Positions 56,054 through 64,000 of a stretch of DNA of 64,000 nucleotides are shown here, in pieces. Position 1 is the first letter of the stretch; every line of letters begins with the position of its first letter. The notes beneath the pieces are model-generated. The model was given only the letters and a program-made list of their open reading frames with translations, had not been told where the DNA came from and did not search any database. The stretch spans positions 531,101 to 595,100 of the forward strand of contig NZ_BNAO01000002.1 in assembly GCF_014653435.1 (NCBI RefSeq), in the 5' to 3' direction. The position numbers and the translations under genes were made by a program. The DNA is from Alishewanella longhuensis. Its GTDB lineage: Bacteria; Pseudomonadota; Gammaproteobacteria; Enterobacterales; Alteromonadaceae.

Positions 56054-57346
56054 TCAAAAAACTGTCTGGCTGACGATATAGTTTTCCAATTGTTGCTCGC
56101 TTTGCTTTTGTAAACGAGCCCATTGTGCCGCAGAGAGTTGAATCAGTAAGCGGCAACTACCGTCTTCAAGAAATTCTTCTTGTTGTACGGCCTGCAGTTG
56201 ATATAAACGTGCACGCCAATTGGCTGCGGCTGGGGGCAGCAATAAAGAGAGCTGTATATGCTGCTGCGACAGTAACAATACTAACGCTTGTTGCAATAAC
56301 GCTATGCCCTCGCCCGTTAACGCTGACAAATATACCGCTCTGGGTAAACCTGCATCGTCGTAATCTATACGCGGCAACTGCCCTAACTGGTCAATTTTAT
56401 TGAACACCAATAGTTGAGGTACATCAGCCGCATCAATCTCCTGCAATACCAATTGCACTTGATTAATATTCTCTTCGCGTCTGGCATCTGCCAAATCTAT
56501 TACATGCAATTGTAAGTCTGCATCCCGCGTTTCCTGCAGGGTAGATTTAAATGCTGCAACCAGATCATGCGGTAAGTGCCGGATAAAGCCTACCGTATCC
56601 GCTAAAATTGCTTCGCCAAACTGCGGCAACATAATTTTACGTAAGGTAGGATCGAGGGTAGCGAAGAGTTGATCTGCAGCATAGACCTCGGCTTGGGTTA
56701 TCCGGTTAAACAAGGTAGATTTGCCGGCGTTAGTGTATCCGACTACTGAGATGACCGGTTGTTCCGAGCGCTGCCTAGCACGACGACCTTGCTCGCGTTG
56801 CCGGGTCATCTTCTCGAGACGTTGCTTTAAACCTTTTACCCGCTCGCGCAACAAACGACGATCCGTTTCTAATTGCGTTTCACCGGGACCGCGTAAACCT
56901 ATGCCGCCTTTTTGCCGCTCGTTATCGAAGCCGCGTATCAGCCTAGATGCTAAATGCTGCAGTTGAGCGAGTTCCACCTGTAACTTACCTTCATAAGTTC
57001 GGGCTCGCTGGGCAAAAATATCCAAGATCAAACTCGTGCGATCAATAACGCGAACCTGACATAAACGCTCTAAGTTTCTGGTTTGGCTTGGCGATAGTTC
57101 ATGATTGAAAATCACTACGTTGGCAGCAGATTCTTCTACCAAGCTTGCTAATTCGCCCGCTTTACCGGAGCCAATGAAAAACTTAGCATCAGGTGACTGA
57201 CGGTTCGTGCTAACTACATGCAACGAGGTAACGCCGGCAGAAGCAACTAGCATTTTTAGCTCTTGCAAATCTTCCGTCGACGCTTCTTGCGGAAAGTTAA
57301 CGTGTACCAATACGGCTTGTTCAGCCAGCGCAGCCAGTTCAAACAA
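56054..57346 (-). CDS. hflX: Ribosome-associated GTPase HflX
   Basis: GTPase that binds the 50S subunit and splits stalled ribosomes under heat and other stress. The 430 residues show the HflX N-terminal domain with FIGSGKAGELASLVEES, the GGIGLRGPGETQLETDRR linker, and a G domain with VVGYTNAGKSTLFN (G1), DTVGFIRHLPHDL (G3) and NKID (G4). It follows hfq by 18 bases, the usual order. Confidence 0.97.
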   Translation of the reverse strand: MFELAALAEQAVLVHVNFPQEASTEDLQELKMLVASAGVTSLHVVSTNRQSPDAKFFIGSGKAGELASLVEESAANVVIFNHELSPSQTRNLERLCQVRVIDRTSLILDIFAQRARTYEGKLQVELAQLQHLASRLIRGFDNERQKGGIGLRGPGETQLETDRRLLRERVKGLKQRLEKMTRQREQGRRARQRSEQPVISVVGYTNAGKSTLFNRITQAEVYAADQLFATLDPTLRKIMLPQFGEAILADTVGFIRHLPHDLVAAFKSTLQETRDADLQLHVIDLADARREENINQVQLVLQEIDAADVPQLLVFNKIDQLGQLPRIDYDDAGLPRAVYLSALTGEGIALLQQALVLLLSQQHIQLSLLLPPAAANWRARLYQLQAVQQEEFLEDGSCRLLIQLSAAQWARLQKQSEQQLENYIVSQTVF

Positions 57347-57364
57347 GCGTTGTTACTCCGCTAA

Positions 57365-57655
<291 letters not shown>

Positions 57656-57715
57656 CTATATAGGTATTATTTTTTTTATTTCAAGTTGTTAAACGTGAAA
57701 TTTTTGCTGACTTGT

Positions 57716-58657
57716 TTAGCTTAGCGAACTTATTACAGCTTGCAAGTTTTCTTCAAACTTAGCTTCGCTTTTTAACCAATGTAAATTGGGCCAGCTTCGC
57801 AACCAGGTCAACTGCCGTTTTGCCAATTGGCGGGTTGCTGCAACCCCCTGATTTACCATTAATTCATAATTGGTATGTCCCTGCAGGTAATCCCACATTT
57901 GCCGATACCCTACACAGCGAACAGCAGGGAGGTTTTCATGTAAATCACCCCGGTCGAGCAACTGCTGCACTTCTTGCTGAAAACCTTGCGCCAACATTTG
58001 CATAAAACGTTGTTCAATACGCTGGTGTAATTCAGTACGATCAGTCGGTGCTATAGCGAATTGGTGTACTTTATAAGGAAAAGGTTCCGGCTGCTTGGCA
58101 GTTAAATCTGTTAAACTTTGCCCAGTCAGTCGATATACTTCCAAAGCCCGGTTGATACGCTGCGGGTCATTGGGGTGAATACGGCTTGCCGCAACCGGAT
58201 CAATAGCAGCGAGTTGTTGGTGCAAAACGGCCCAGCCATGCTGCTTGGCCTCTGCTTCTAACTGCGCTCTGATTTGTTCGTCTGCTGCTGGCAGTTCAGA
58301 TATTCCCTGCAATAAAGCCTTAAAGTACAGCATAGTTCCCCCAACCAGAATGGGGATATTACCGCGCTGCTGAATCTCACGGATTAATACTAAGGCATCC
58401 GCGCGAAAATCGGCTGCCGAGTAGCTTTGTACAGGGTCGCGGATATCGATTAAATAATGCGGGGCCAGCGCCAATTCTGTGGCATTGGGTTTCGCCGTAC
58501 CTATATCCATACCACGATAAACCAGAGCGCTGTCAACGCTAATTAATTCTGCGTTGCCCAATTGCTGCTTTAAAGCGATGGCTAGAGCGGTCTTGCCCGA
58601 CGCTGTCGGCCCCATAATACAAATAACCGGTAATTCAGGGGGCATCGCTAACGACAC
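57716..58657 (-). CDS. miaA: tRNA dimethylallyltransferase MiaA
   Basis: Adds a dimethylallyl group to N6 of A37 in tRNAs reading UNN codons. The 313 residues show Walker [12 protein letters not shown], the [16 protein letters not shown] motif, the [16 protein letters not shown] segment and [16 protein letters not shown]. Its start lies inside the 3' end of mutL (23-base overlap), which indicates translational coupling. A 90-base gap to hfq follows. Confidence 0.97.
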   Translation of the reverse strand: MSLAMPPELPVICIMGPTASGKTALAIALKQQLGNAELISVDSALVYRGMDIGTAKPNATELALAPHYLIDIRDPVQSYSAADFRADALVLIREIQQRGNIPILVGGTMLYFKALLQGISELPAADEQIRAQLEAEAKQHGWAVLHQQLAAIDPVAASRIHPNDPQRINRALEVYRLTGQSLTDLTAKQPEPFPYKVHQFAIAPTDRTELHQRIEQRFMQMLAQGFQQEVQQLLDRGDLHENLPAVRCVGYRQMWDYLQGHTNYELMVNQGVAATRQLAKRQLTWLRSWPNLHWLKSEAKFEENLQAVISSLS

Positions 58658-60440
58658 TCAACTCAGAATTAACCAGGTTCAAGGTTAATGGCCTTGCTTG
58701 CCGCCTTGCAGCTAACAGTGCCTCAGGATAATAATTTAACAAAAGCTCCGCCTGTAGATAATTCGCTTTTAGCAATAATGTTAATAGCATTACCGCTGAA
58801 TCAGTATTGCCAAGTTGCGGCAACTGTTCTAAAAATCGGCCAAACCACTGACTTATCGCAGTATGTCTTAACCAAATAGGTACCGCTCTCACAATGGCGG
58901 TATTATCCTTGATTAACAGATCAAAGCCCAGCGCTTCCAGTGTTTCAGCAAAAGATAATAATACAGGTAGCTCGGCGAGGGTTAATGGCAAGCGTACAGG
59001 TAAAAGCAAGGGTGCTGTTTGTACTTGTTGCCGCCAGCAGGGTGCAACACTGGCAGCTAGATCAACTAACAATAAGGGCGAAGACAGCTGATCTTCGTTG
59101 TTACATAACGCAAAACAATTTTCCAATAATAAGTAGGGTGCCGCCTTCGCAGCCAAATCGGTGGCAACGGCCATCTGATTAGCAGCCAGATACTGCATTT
59201 GTTGCTGATTATGTACCAATGACTGAGCAGGCTTGGACAAAGCACGCGGATAATGCGGAGTTCGGGTATTACCAGATGATAAGGTTAGGTTGCCACTGGC
59301 AATGGGTTCGGCTATAAACTCAGCGGCTTCTACCGGGGCTTTCGCCGCCACGTAATGATGCAAGGCTGCGCTTTGTTGTCCGACAGGATGAAACTCCCGC
59401 GTGTCAGCATGATCATCGCTATCGAGTAACTGAGGTGTTGTGGCAGCTTGCGCCAGCGCATCAGCCAGGGCTTGCACTACAAAATCATGTACCAACCGAG
59501 CTTGATGAAAGCGCACCTCATGTTTTGCCGGGTGTACATTCACATCAACCTCTGTCGCATCTAACTCCAGATAAAGCACAAAAGCCGGTTGTAACTCTGC
59601 TGGTAATAATTCACCATAAGCTTGGCGGATGGCGTGATTCAACAACTTATCACGCATCATCCTGCCGTTTACATAACTGTATTGGCAAGCAGCCGTTTGT
59701 TGGCATGCATTTGCCGCCAAAATCCATCCAGATAACCGAATAGTACCGTACTGATTTTCAATCCACAGCGCTTGTTCTGCAAAACTACGGCCACATAAGG
59801 CCGCTAAGCGTTTTTGCCGTGCAGACTCCGAATCGGCGACAGGTAAACGTCTAACGCTTTGCGCATTATGAGTCAGTGTCCAACCGACATCAAAGCGACT
59901 TAAAGCCAAACGTTTAATCAACTCATCGATGTGGGAAAACTCTGTTTTGTCACTGCGTAAAAAACGACGACGGGCAGGGGTATTAAAAAACAAGTCCAGC
60001 ACTTCAATGCTAGTACCTGTTGGATGTGCTGCCGGACGAACTTGCACGGCCATATCACGACCTGCCGCCGCCGCTTGCCACGCGGCGGCTTGCATGGCAG
60101 GTTTTGAAGTTAAAGTGAGTCGTGCTACCGAGCTAATACTGGCCAGCGCTTCACCCCGAAAACCTAAACTAGCAATATGCTCTAAATCAGCTAAACTACT
60201 GATTTTACTTGTGGCATGTCGGCTTAATGCTAAAACTAGCTCCTGCTCGGCGATCCCGCAACCATTGTCACGGATCCGAATCAGCTTACTGCCACCTTTT
60301 TCAATATCAATATCAATCTGTGTGGCACCGGCATCTAAACTATTTTCTACCAGCTCTTTTACAACCGATGCGGGGCGTTCAACCACCTCTCCCGCAGCAA
60401 TCTGGTTAGCTAATTGAGGAGGCAATAATTGAATAGGCAT
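58635..60440 (-). CDS. mutL: DNA mismatch repair protein MutL
   Basis: GHKL ATPase that couples MutS to the strand-nicking step. The 601 residues have the N-terminal ATPase motifs [22 protein letters not shown] and [14 protein letters not shown], a long variable linker (about 330-410) and a C-terminal dimerisation domain. I see no DQHAxxExxxxE endonuclease motif, as in Dam/MutH-type gammaproteobacteria, so nicking presumably relies on MutH. The ATG at 60440 gives [18 protein letters not shown]; it follows the amiB stop by one base. Confidence 0.96.
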   Translation of the reverse strand: MPIQLLPPQLANQIAAGEVVERPASVVKELVENSLDAGATQIDIDIEKGGSKLIRIRDNGCGIAEQELVLALSRHATSKISSLADLEHIASLGFRGEALASISSVARLTLTSKPAMQAAAWQAAAAGRDMAVQVRPAAHPTGTSIEVLDLFFNTPARRRFLRSDKTEFSHIDELIKRLALSRFDVGWTLTHNAQSVRRLPVADSESARQKRLAALCGRSFAEQALWIENQYGTIRLSGWILAANACQQTAACQYSYVNGRMMRDKLLNHAIRQAYGELLPAELQPAFVLYLELDATEVDVNVHPAKHEVRFHQARLVHDFVVQALADALAQAATTPQLLDSDDHADTREFHPVGQQSAALHHYVAAKAPVEAAEFIAEPIASGNLTLSSGNTRTPHYPRALSKPAQSLVHNQQQMQYLAANQMAVATDLAAKAAPYLLLENCFALCNNEDQLSSPLLLVDLAASVAPCWRQQVQTAPLLLPVRLPLTLAELPVLLSFAETLEALGFDLLIKDNTAIVRAVPIWLRHTAISQWFGRFLEQLPQLGNTDSAVMLLTLLLKANYLQAELLLNYYPEALLAARRQARPLTLNLVNSELSVVSDAP

Positions 60441-60441
60441 G

Positions 60442-61812
60442 TTAGGGGATCCGCAATACCTGACCAATACGCAGGGTATCGTTGCGCAAATTGTTATGGC
60501 GGCGCAGTTGCTCTACCGACACATTGTAACGCTGCGCTAATAATGACAGCGACTCTCCTGCCTGCACCCGGTGCTCTTTCGCACGACGCTGTGCAAATAA
60601 AGAATCGGCTGGCGGCGATAATTCAAAATGACGTCTTAGACCGGTAAACAGCGATTGCACCAGTTTTTCTTGATGCGCTGAGTTCCGTAAAAGCCGCTCT
60701 TCCTGCGGATTAGAAATAAAGCCCACCTCTACCAATATTGAGGGGATATCGGGAGAGCGCAACACACCTAAACTTGCAGCTTGTGGCTCACGTTTATGCA
60801 AGGTGGTTACTTTACCTAGCTCTGATAAAACCTGATTGGCCACCTGATGTGCAGTTACCATTGAATGGTTCATTGATAAATCCAGCACAGTTTGCGCTAG
60901 ATATCGCTCATTGGCTGAATCTTTGATCACTTCGGCAACACCGCCCAATAACTCACTGTGTCGTTCTGTTTGCTCTAACATTCGCCCCACTTCAGACGTC
61001 GCCCGACGTAAAGACAGTACCCACACGGCCGCACCACGTGGCGTCGGAGAGGTAAAGGCATCTGCGTGAATCGATACTAATAAATCTGCCTGCATTCTTC
61101 TGGCGATGTCAGTACGATTATTGATGTGTACAAAATAATCACCCGTTCGCACCAAAGACGCGCGCATACCCGGCTCTTTGTTAATTAAAGCCACTAGCTG
61201 ACGGGCAATAGGTAAAGTCAGGTCTTTTTCATAAGTGCCCGCAGGTCCTATGGAACCGGGATCGACACCACCGTGCCCAGCATCAACTGCAATAACGATA
61301 TCCCTAGCTGCCCTTACCGGACTTGATATGGCAGCAGGCGCGGCAACTGTACTAGAGGTATTGGTCGCAGGAGCAGCGGTAGCTGGAGTGCTTGTCACCG
61401 AACTAGCTGATGTACTATCAGGTAAATCAATCACCAAACGGTGGCCATGCGGCGCTGCAGGTGCCAACGCAAATACGTTAGGTTTAACGGCTTTGGACAG
61501 ATCTAACACAATGCGCATATTAGTTTGATTAGTGCTACTACGGATACTGCGTACTAACACAGACTCACCGTTAATCGCTGGTAAACGACTGCCAACGCGA
61601 ACCCGACTCAAATCAATGACTAAGCGATCGGGGTTTTCTAAGGTGAAGTATTTAAATTCAGGTGCCGCCGCCAAATCAAATACCACTCTGGTATTGTCTG
61701 CAGCAGGCGAAACCCGAATATTTTGTATCTGATTATTTGCAAAAGCCTGCAGACTAAATAGCAGGCCAAAAAACAAAAATAATTTTAAAATCAGCCTATT
61801 ATAATTATTCAT
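60442..61812 (-). CDS. amiB: N-acetylmuramoyl-L-alanine amidase AmiB
   Basis: Periplasmic zinc amidase that splits septal peptidoglycan during cell separation, normally activated by EnvC. The 456 residues include a signal peptide (about 1-25), an AMIN domain (about 27-130), a Thr/Ala-rich linker (about 133-165), an Amidase_3 domain with [15 protein letters not shown] and later SIHADAF and [12 protein letters not shown], and one C-terminal LysM repeat ([18 protein letters not shown] to LRIP). Its start overlaps tsaE by eight bases. The mutL-amiB-tsaE block is the standard order. Confidence 0.96.
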   Translation of the reverse strand: MNNYNRLILKLFLFFGLLFSLQAFANNQIQNIRVSPAADNTRVVFDLAAAPEFKYFTLENPDRLVIDLSRVRVGSRLPAINGESVLVRSIRSSTNQTNMRIVLDLSKAVKPNVFALAPAAPHGHRLVIDLPDSTSASSVTSTPATAAPATNTSSTVAAPAAISSPVRAARDIVIAVDAGHGGVDPGSIGPAGTYEKDLTLPIARQLVALINKEPGMRASLVRTGDYFVHINNRTDIARRMQADLLVSIHADAFTSPTPRGAAVWVLSLRRATSEVGRMLEQTERHSELLGGVAEVIKDSANERYLAQTVLDLSMNHSMVTAHQVANQVLSELGKVTTLHKREPQAASLGVLRSPDIPSILVEVGFISNPQEERLLRNSAHQEKLVQSLFTGLRRHFELSPPADSLFAQRRAKEHRVQAGESLSLLAQRYNVSVEQLRRHNNLRNDTLRIGQVLRIP

Positions 61813-62293
61813 CAGCCATCAATACAGTTAGTAAGGTTTCAGCTTGTGCACTATGTGCTGTTATTTGCAGCGCGCGTTCGGTCATAATATGCTGCAAGGC
61901 TACCGTGAAATCTGCTTTTGGCAGCATGCCGGAACCTCGCTCTGGCCATTCAATAAGGCATAAGCTACTAGGCGTAAAATAATCACGGATCCCCATAAAC
62001 TCAAGTTCTTCGGCATCATGTAAACGATACAAATCAAAATGATACACTTGCAAACCGGGCAAGTCGTAAGGTTCAACCAATGTATAGGTAGGGCTTTTGA
62101 CATGGCCCGCATGCCCCAAAGCTTGAATTACCCCCCGACAGAAGGTGGTTTTACCCGCACCGAGCGCGCCTTCTAAATAAACGACCATACCACCATGCAG
62201 CAGTTTTGCCAGCCGATTAGCAAAGGCGATGGTATGAGACTCAGACTGCAATATAATGGTGTACTCTGCCAAGCGAATATCCTGAGAATTCAT
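61805..62293 (-). CDS. tsaE: tRNA threonylcarbamoyladenosine biosynthesis protein TsaE
   Basis: P-loop ATPase that works with TsaB and TsaD in making t6A37 of ANN-decoding tRNAs. The 162 residues contain Walker A LEGALGAGKTTFCRG, the SPTYTLVEPYDL segment, HFDLYRL and LIEWPERG. It is the first gene of the run leading down to hflC and is divergent from queG; the 196-base gap to the chosen queG start shows no clear promoter pair. Confidence 0.95.
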   Translation of the reverse strand: MNSQDIRLAEYTIILQSESHTIAFANRLAKLLHGGMVVYLEGALGAGKTTFCRGVIQALGHAGHVKSPTYTLVEPYDLPGLQVYHFDLYRLHDAEELEFMGIRDYFTPSSLCLIEWPERGSGMLPKADFTVALQHIMTERALQITAHSAQAETLLTVLMADE

Positions 62294-62489
62294 GCTAAAT
62301 AAAATTTAAACTATGGTATCAAAAGTTTTGGTATTGCAGCCAGCAAAACCGCACCTACTGCCCTCTGACTATCGCACAAAGCGCAAGTTCCGCGAACTGC
62401 CACAGAGTAACATGCAAGCGAGCTTTAAAACCGCTAAGTATGATAACATTTTGCCAAAAATTACGTCCTACCGGGTCGCTAAACAAACC

Positions 62490-63620
62490 ATGATAGAAAA
62501 ACAACAGCTAGCCCAGCAAATTAAACAATGGGCCCATGAATTGGGCTTTCAAGCCTGTGGTATAAGCAAGCCAGACCTCAGCCAACATGAAGCTAAGTTG
62601 CAACAATGGCTGGATGCCGGCTATCACGGCGAAATGCAGTACATGGCAGAGCATGGCATGCTACGGGCACGTCCTGCCGAGTTACACCCCGGCACACTCA
62701 GTGTAATTAGCGTGCGCATGGATTACCTGCCCGAACAGGCCGGCTTTGCCACCAATCTTGCCGATCCCAGCCAAGCTTATATTAGCCGCTACGCATTGGG
62801 GCGTGACTATCATAAATTACTCCGTAATCGTTTAAAGCAACTTGGTCAGAAAATTGCCGGTTTAATTACCGACTGCAATGGCCGCCCCTTTGTTGACTCT
62901 GCCCCCATTTTAGAGCGGCCATTGGCGCAGCAAGCGGGGATTGGCTGGACCGGCAAACATAGCCTGATCTTAGCTGAAGGTGCTGGCTCCTGGTTTTTTC
63001 TGGGCGAATTACTGGTGAATATCGATTTACCCGTCGACACACCACACCTAGGCGATTGTGGCAGCTGTGTCGCCTGTATCACCAGTTGCCCCACCGGTGC
63101 TATTGTTGCCCCCTATGTAGTAGATGGCCGCCGCTGTATCTCTTATCTTACTATCGAACTAAAAGGCGCGATTCCGGAAGAGTTTCGCCCTCTGATTGGC
63201 AATCGCATCTATGGCTGTGATGATTGTCAGTTAGTTTGCCCGGTAAACCGCTCGGCGCCACTTAGCCAGGAAGCTGATTTTCAACGGCGGCCACAATGGC
63301 AAGATCAGTCTTTACTAGCCTTATTCCAGTGGGATGAGGCGACCTTTCTTAAATACACCGAAGGCAGTGCTATCAGACGGATTGGCCATGAACGCTGGCG
63401 CCGCAATTTGGCAGTAGCCTTGGGTAATGCTCCGTACCAAGCTGAGATTAGTCAAGCGCTTGCTACTGCGTTAACCGAAGCAAGCCCATTATTGGCAGAA
63501 CATATTCAATGGGCTTTACAACAACAAAAGCATAAAAGCTGGCAGCAAGCCAGTATACTGCCGCGTGCAACCGAGCGGTTGGTAAGGATTATTCAGAAAG
63601 GTCTTCCCAGAGACGCATAG
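62490..63620 (+). CDS. queG: Epoxyqueuosine reductase QueG
   Basis: Cobalamin- and Fe-S-dependent enzyme for the last step of queuosine synthesis in tRNA. The 376 residues match E. coli QueG (379): YHGEMQYMAEHGMLRARPAEL, SRYALGRDYHKLLRNRLKQLG, FVDSAPILERPLAQQAGIGW and two ferredoxin-like cysteine clusters (CGSCVACITSCP and CDDCQLVCP). I chose the ATG at 62490 (MIEKQQLAQQIKQWAHELGF); the open frame reaches 62313 but that extension has no family match. Its 3' end overlaps the convergent DUF1289 gene by 32 bases. Confidence 0.95.
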   Translation: MIEKQQLAQQIKQWAHELGFQACGISKPDLSQHEAKLQQWLDAGYHGEMQYMAEHGMLRARPAELHPGTLSVISVRMDYLPEQAGFATNLADPSQAYISRYALGRDYHKLLRNRLKQLGQKIAGLITDCNGRPFVDSAPILERPLAQQAGIGWTGKHSLILAEGAGSWFFLGELLVNIDLPVDTPHLGDCGSCVACITSCPTGAIVAPYVVDGRRCISYLTIELKGAIPEEFRPLIGNRIYGCDDCQLVCPVNRSAPLSQEADFQRRPQWQDQSLLALFQWDEATFLKYTEGSAIRRIGHERWRRNLAVALGNAPYQAEISQALATALTEASPLLAEHIQWALQQQKHKSWQQASILPRATERLVRIIQKGLPRDA

Positions 63621-63792
63621 CATCCTGTTGTTGCCGTGCAGCGCGACGTTGCTGCGCTAACACGATAATTTGTTGCTGGCGTAGCGGGCTGGCTTGATGC
63701 CACTCGGTGATCTCCGTCAGTAAACGGCCGCAGCCTAAGCAACAGTCATGCTGATCTAAACAACAATTACGAATACAGGGCGATTGCGACAT
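63589..63792 (-). CDS. DUF1289 family cysteine-rich small protein
   Basis: A 67-residue protein with the DUF1289 cysteine pattern SPCIRNCCLDQHDCCLGCGR near the N-terminus, likely binding zinc or another metal, then EWHQASPLRQQQI and a Gln/Arg-rich helix. Function unknown. The ATG at 63792 is preferred, with GAGGTG four bases upstream; a GTG at 63804 would add four residues. It is convergent with queG and overlaps its last 32 bases. It lies about 137 bases downstream of the tRNA gene on the same strand. Confidence 0.83.
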   Translation of the reverse strand: MSQSPCIRNCCLDQHDCCLGCGRLLTEITEWHQASPLRQQQIIVLAQQRRAARQQQDAMRLWEDLSE

Positions 63793-63895
63793 AATACACC
63801 TCACACAACCTGGCCAAAGCGCCTTATTATTAGTTTTAGCCTTAAATTCGCAGTTTGTAATGTGAATAATGCAGTTTTTTTAGCATGCCAAAACG

Positions 63896-63923
63896 CAAAA
63901 AGCAGCCACTGAGGCTGCTTTTA
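63896..63923 (-). terminator. Intrinsic terminator after tRNA-Gly
   Basis: AAAAGCAGCC (63898-63907) pairs with GGCTGCTTTT (63913-63922) around ACTGA. On the minus strand it begins seven bases past the tRNA 3' end and is followed by a T-run. Confidence 0.88.
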
Positions 63924-63928
63924 AAATT

Positions 63929-64000
63929 TGGAGCGAGTTACGAGGTTCGAACTCGTGACCTCGACCTTGGCAAGGTCGCGCTCTACCAGCTGAGCTAAAC
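63929..64000 (-). tRNA. tRNA-Gly (anticodon GCC), 5' end cut by the window
   Basis: On the minus strand the D-arm GCTCAGCTGGTAGAGC, the anticodon loop CTTGCCAAG with GCC, the T-arm ACGAG-TTCGAAC-CTCGT and the acceptor 3' strand AACTCGC followed by TCCA are all visible, so CCA is encoded. Pairing predicts a 5' strand GCGAGTT, of which only GTT lies in the window; about four bases are missing. It probably belongs to a tRNA cluster beyond the edge. Confidence 0.95.

Overview
This 64 kb window is a stretch of core chromosome from a gammaproteobacterium of the Alteromonadales type. Protein identity and gene order (erpA, hemL, pyrB, dksA-gluQ-pcnB-folK-panBC, frdABCD, rpsF-priB-rpsR-rplI-dnaB-alr, rnr-rlmB, purA, hflCK-hflX-hfq-miaA-mutL-amiB-tsaE) resemble Shewanella, Rheinheimera and Alishewanella relatives. 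MotX (sodium-driven polar flagellum) and PanP (PLP-type aspartate decarboxylase replacing PanD) point the same way. The genus is inference. I see no prophage, insertion sequence, CRISPR array or obvious island; coding density is high and codon use looks uniform.

Layout. 1-5.1 kb: erpA (minus), then clcA-like, hemJ, pyrB and hemL (plus), ending in a strong terminator. 5.1-11.8 kb, minus: pepB, hrpB, mrcB, tag. 12-18 kb, plus: dksA, gluQ, pcnB, folK, panB, panC and a DUF72 gene. 18.2-22.5 kb, plus: a UbiA-family prenyltransferase followed by a complete frdABCD operon. 22.5-28 kb, minus: mpl, ubiX, a YadG/YadH-type ABC transporter and panP. 28.1-29.8 kb, plus: fbp and ppa. 29.8-36.8 kb, minus: a hybrid-kinase-like protein with degenerate catalytic domains, a REC-DUF3369-GGDEF-EAL protein, an outer-membrane barrel, a DUF2333 protein, a PCu(A)C copper chaperone and a previously uncalled 58-residue membrane protein. 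36.9-39.4 kb: dusA and a DUF2798 protein (minus), zur and cheX-like (plus). 39.4-43.5 kb, minus: rpsF-priB-rpsR-rplI and dnaB-alr. 43.7-53.9 kb, minus: a lipoprotein/S41 protease pair, rlmB-rnr-motX, a second S41 lipoprotein, purA and a class V aminotransferase. 53.9-62.3 kb, minus: the hfq-region supercluster from tsaE down to hflC. 62.3-64 kb: queG (plus), a DUF1289 gene and the 3' part of a tRNA-Gly(GCC) (minus).

The genes cover cell-wall growth and recycling (mrcB, mpl, amiB, alr), pantothenate (panB, panC, panP), haem (hemJ, hemL), translation and RNA processing, mismatch repair and anaerobic fumarate respiration. Several regulatory signals can be read directly: a near-perfect IscR type 1 site over the erpA promoter, an S6:S18-type autoregulatory hairpin holding the rpsF Shine-Dalgarno, and a pcnB gene with no usable AUG/GUG start but a strong Shine-Dalgarno before ATA-ATT, echoing the rare AUU start of E. 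coli pcnB. None of these amounts to a wholly new system. The best leads for new biology are the prenyltransferase-frd association, the degenerate hybrid kinase next to the EAL protein, the small membrane gene and the divergent CLC protein.
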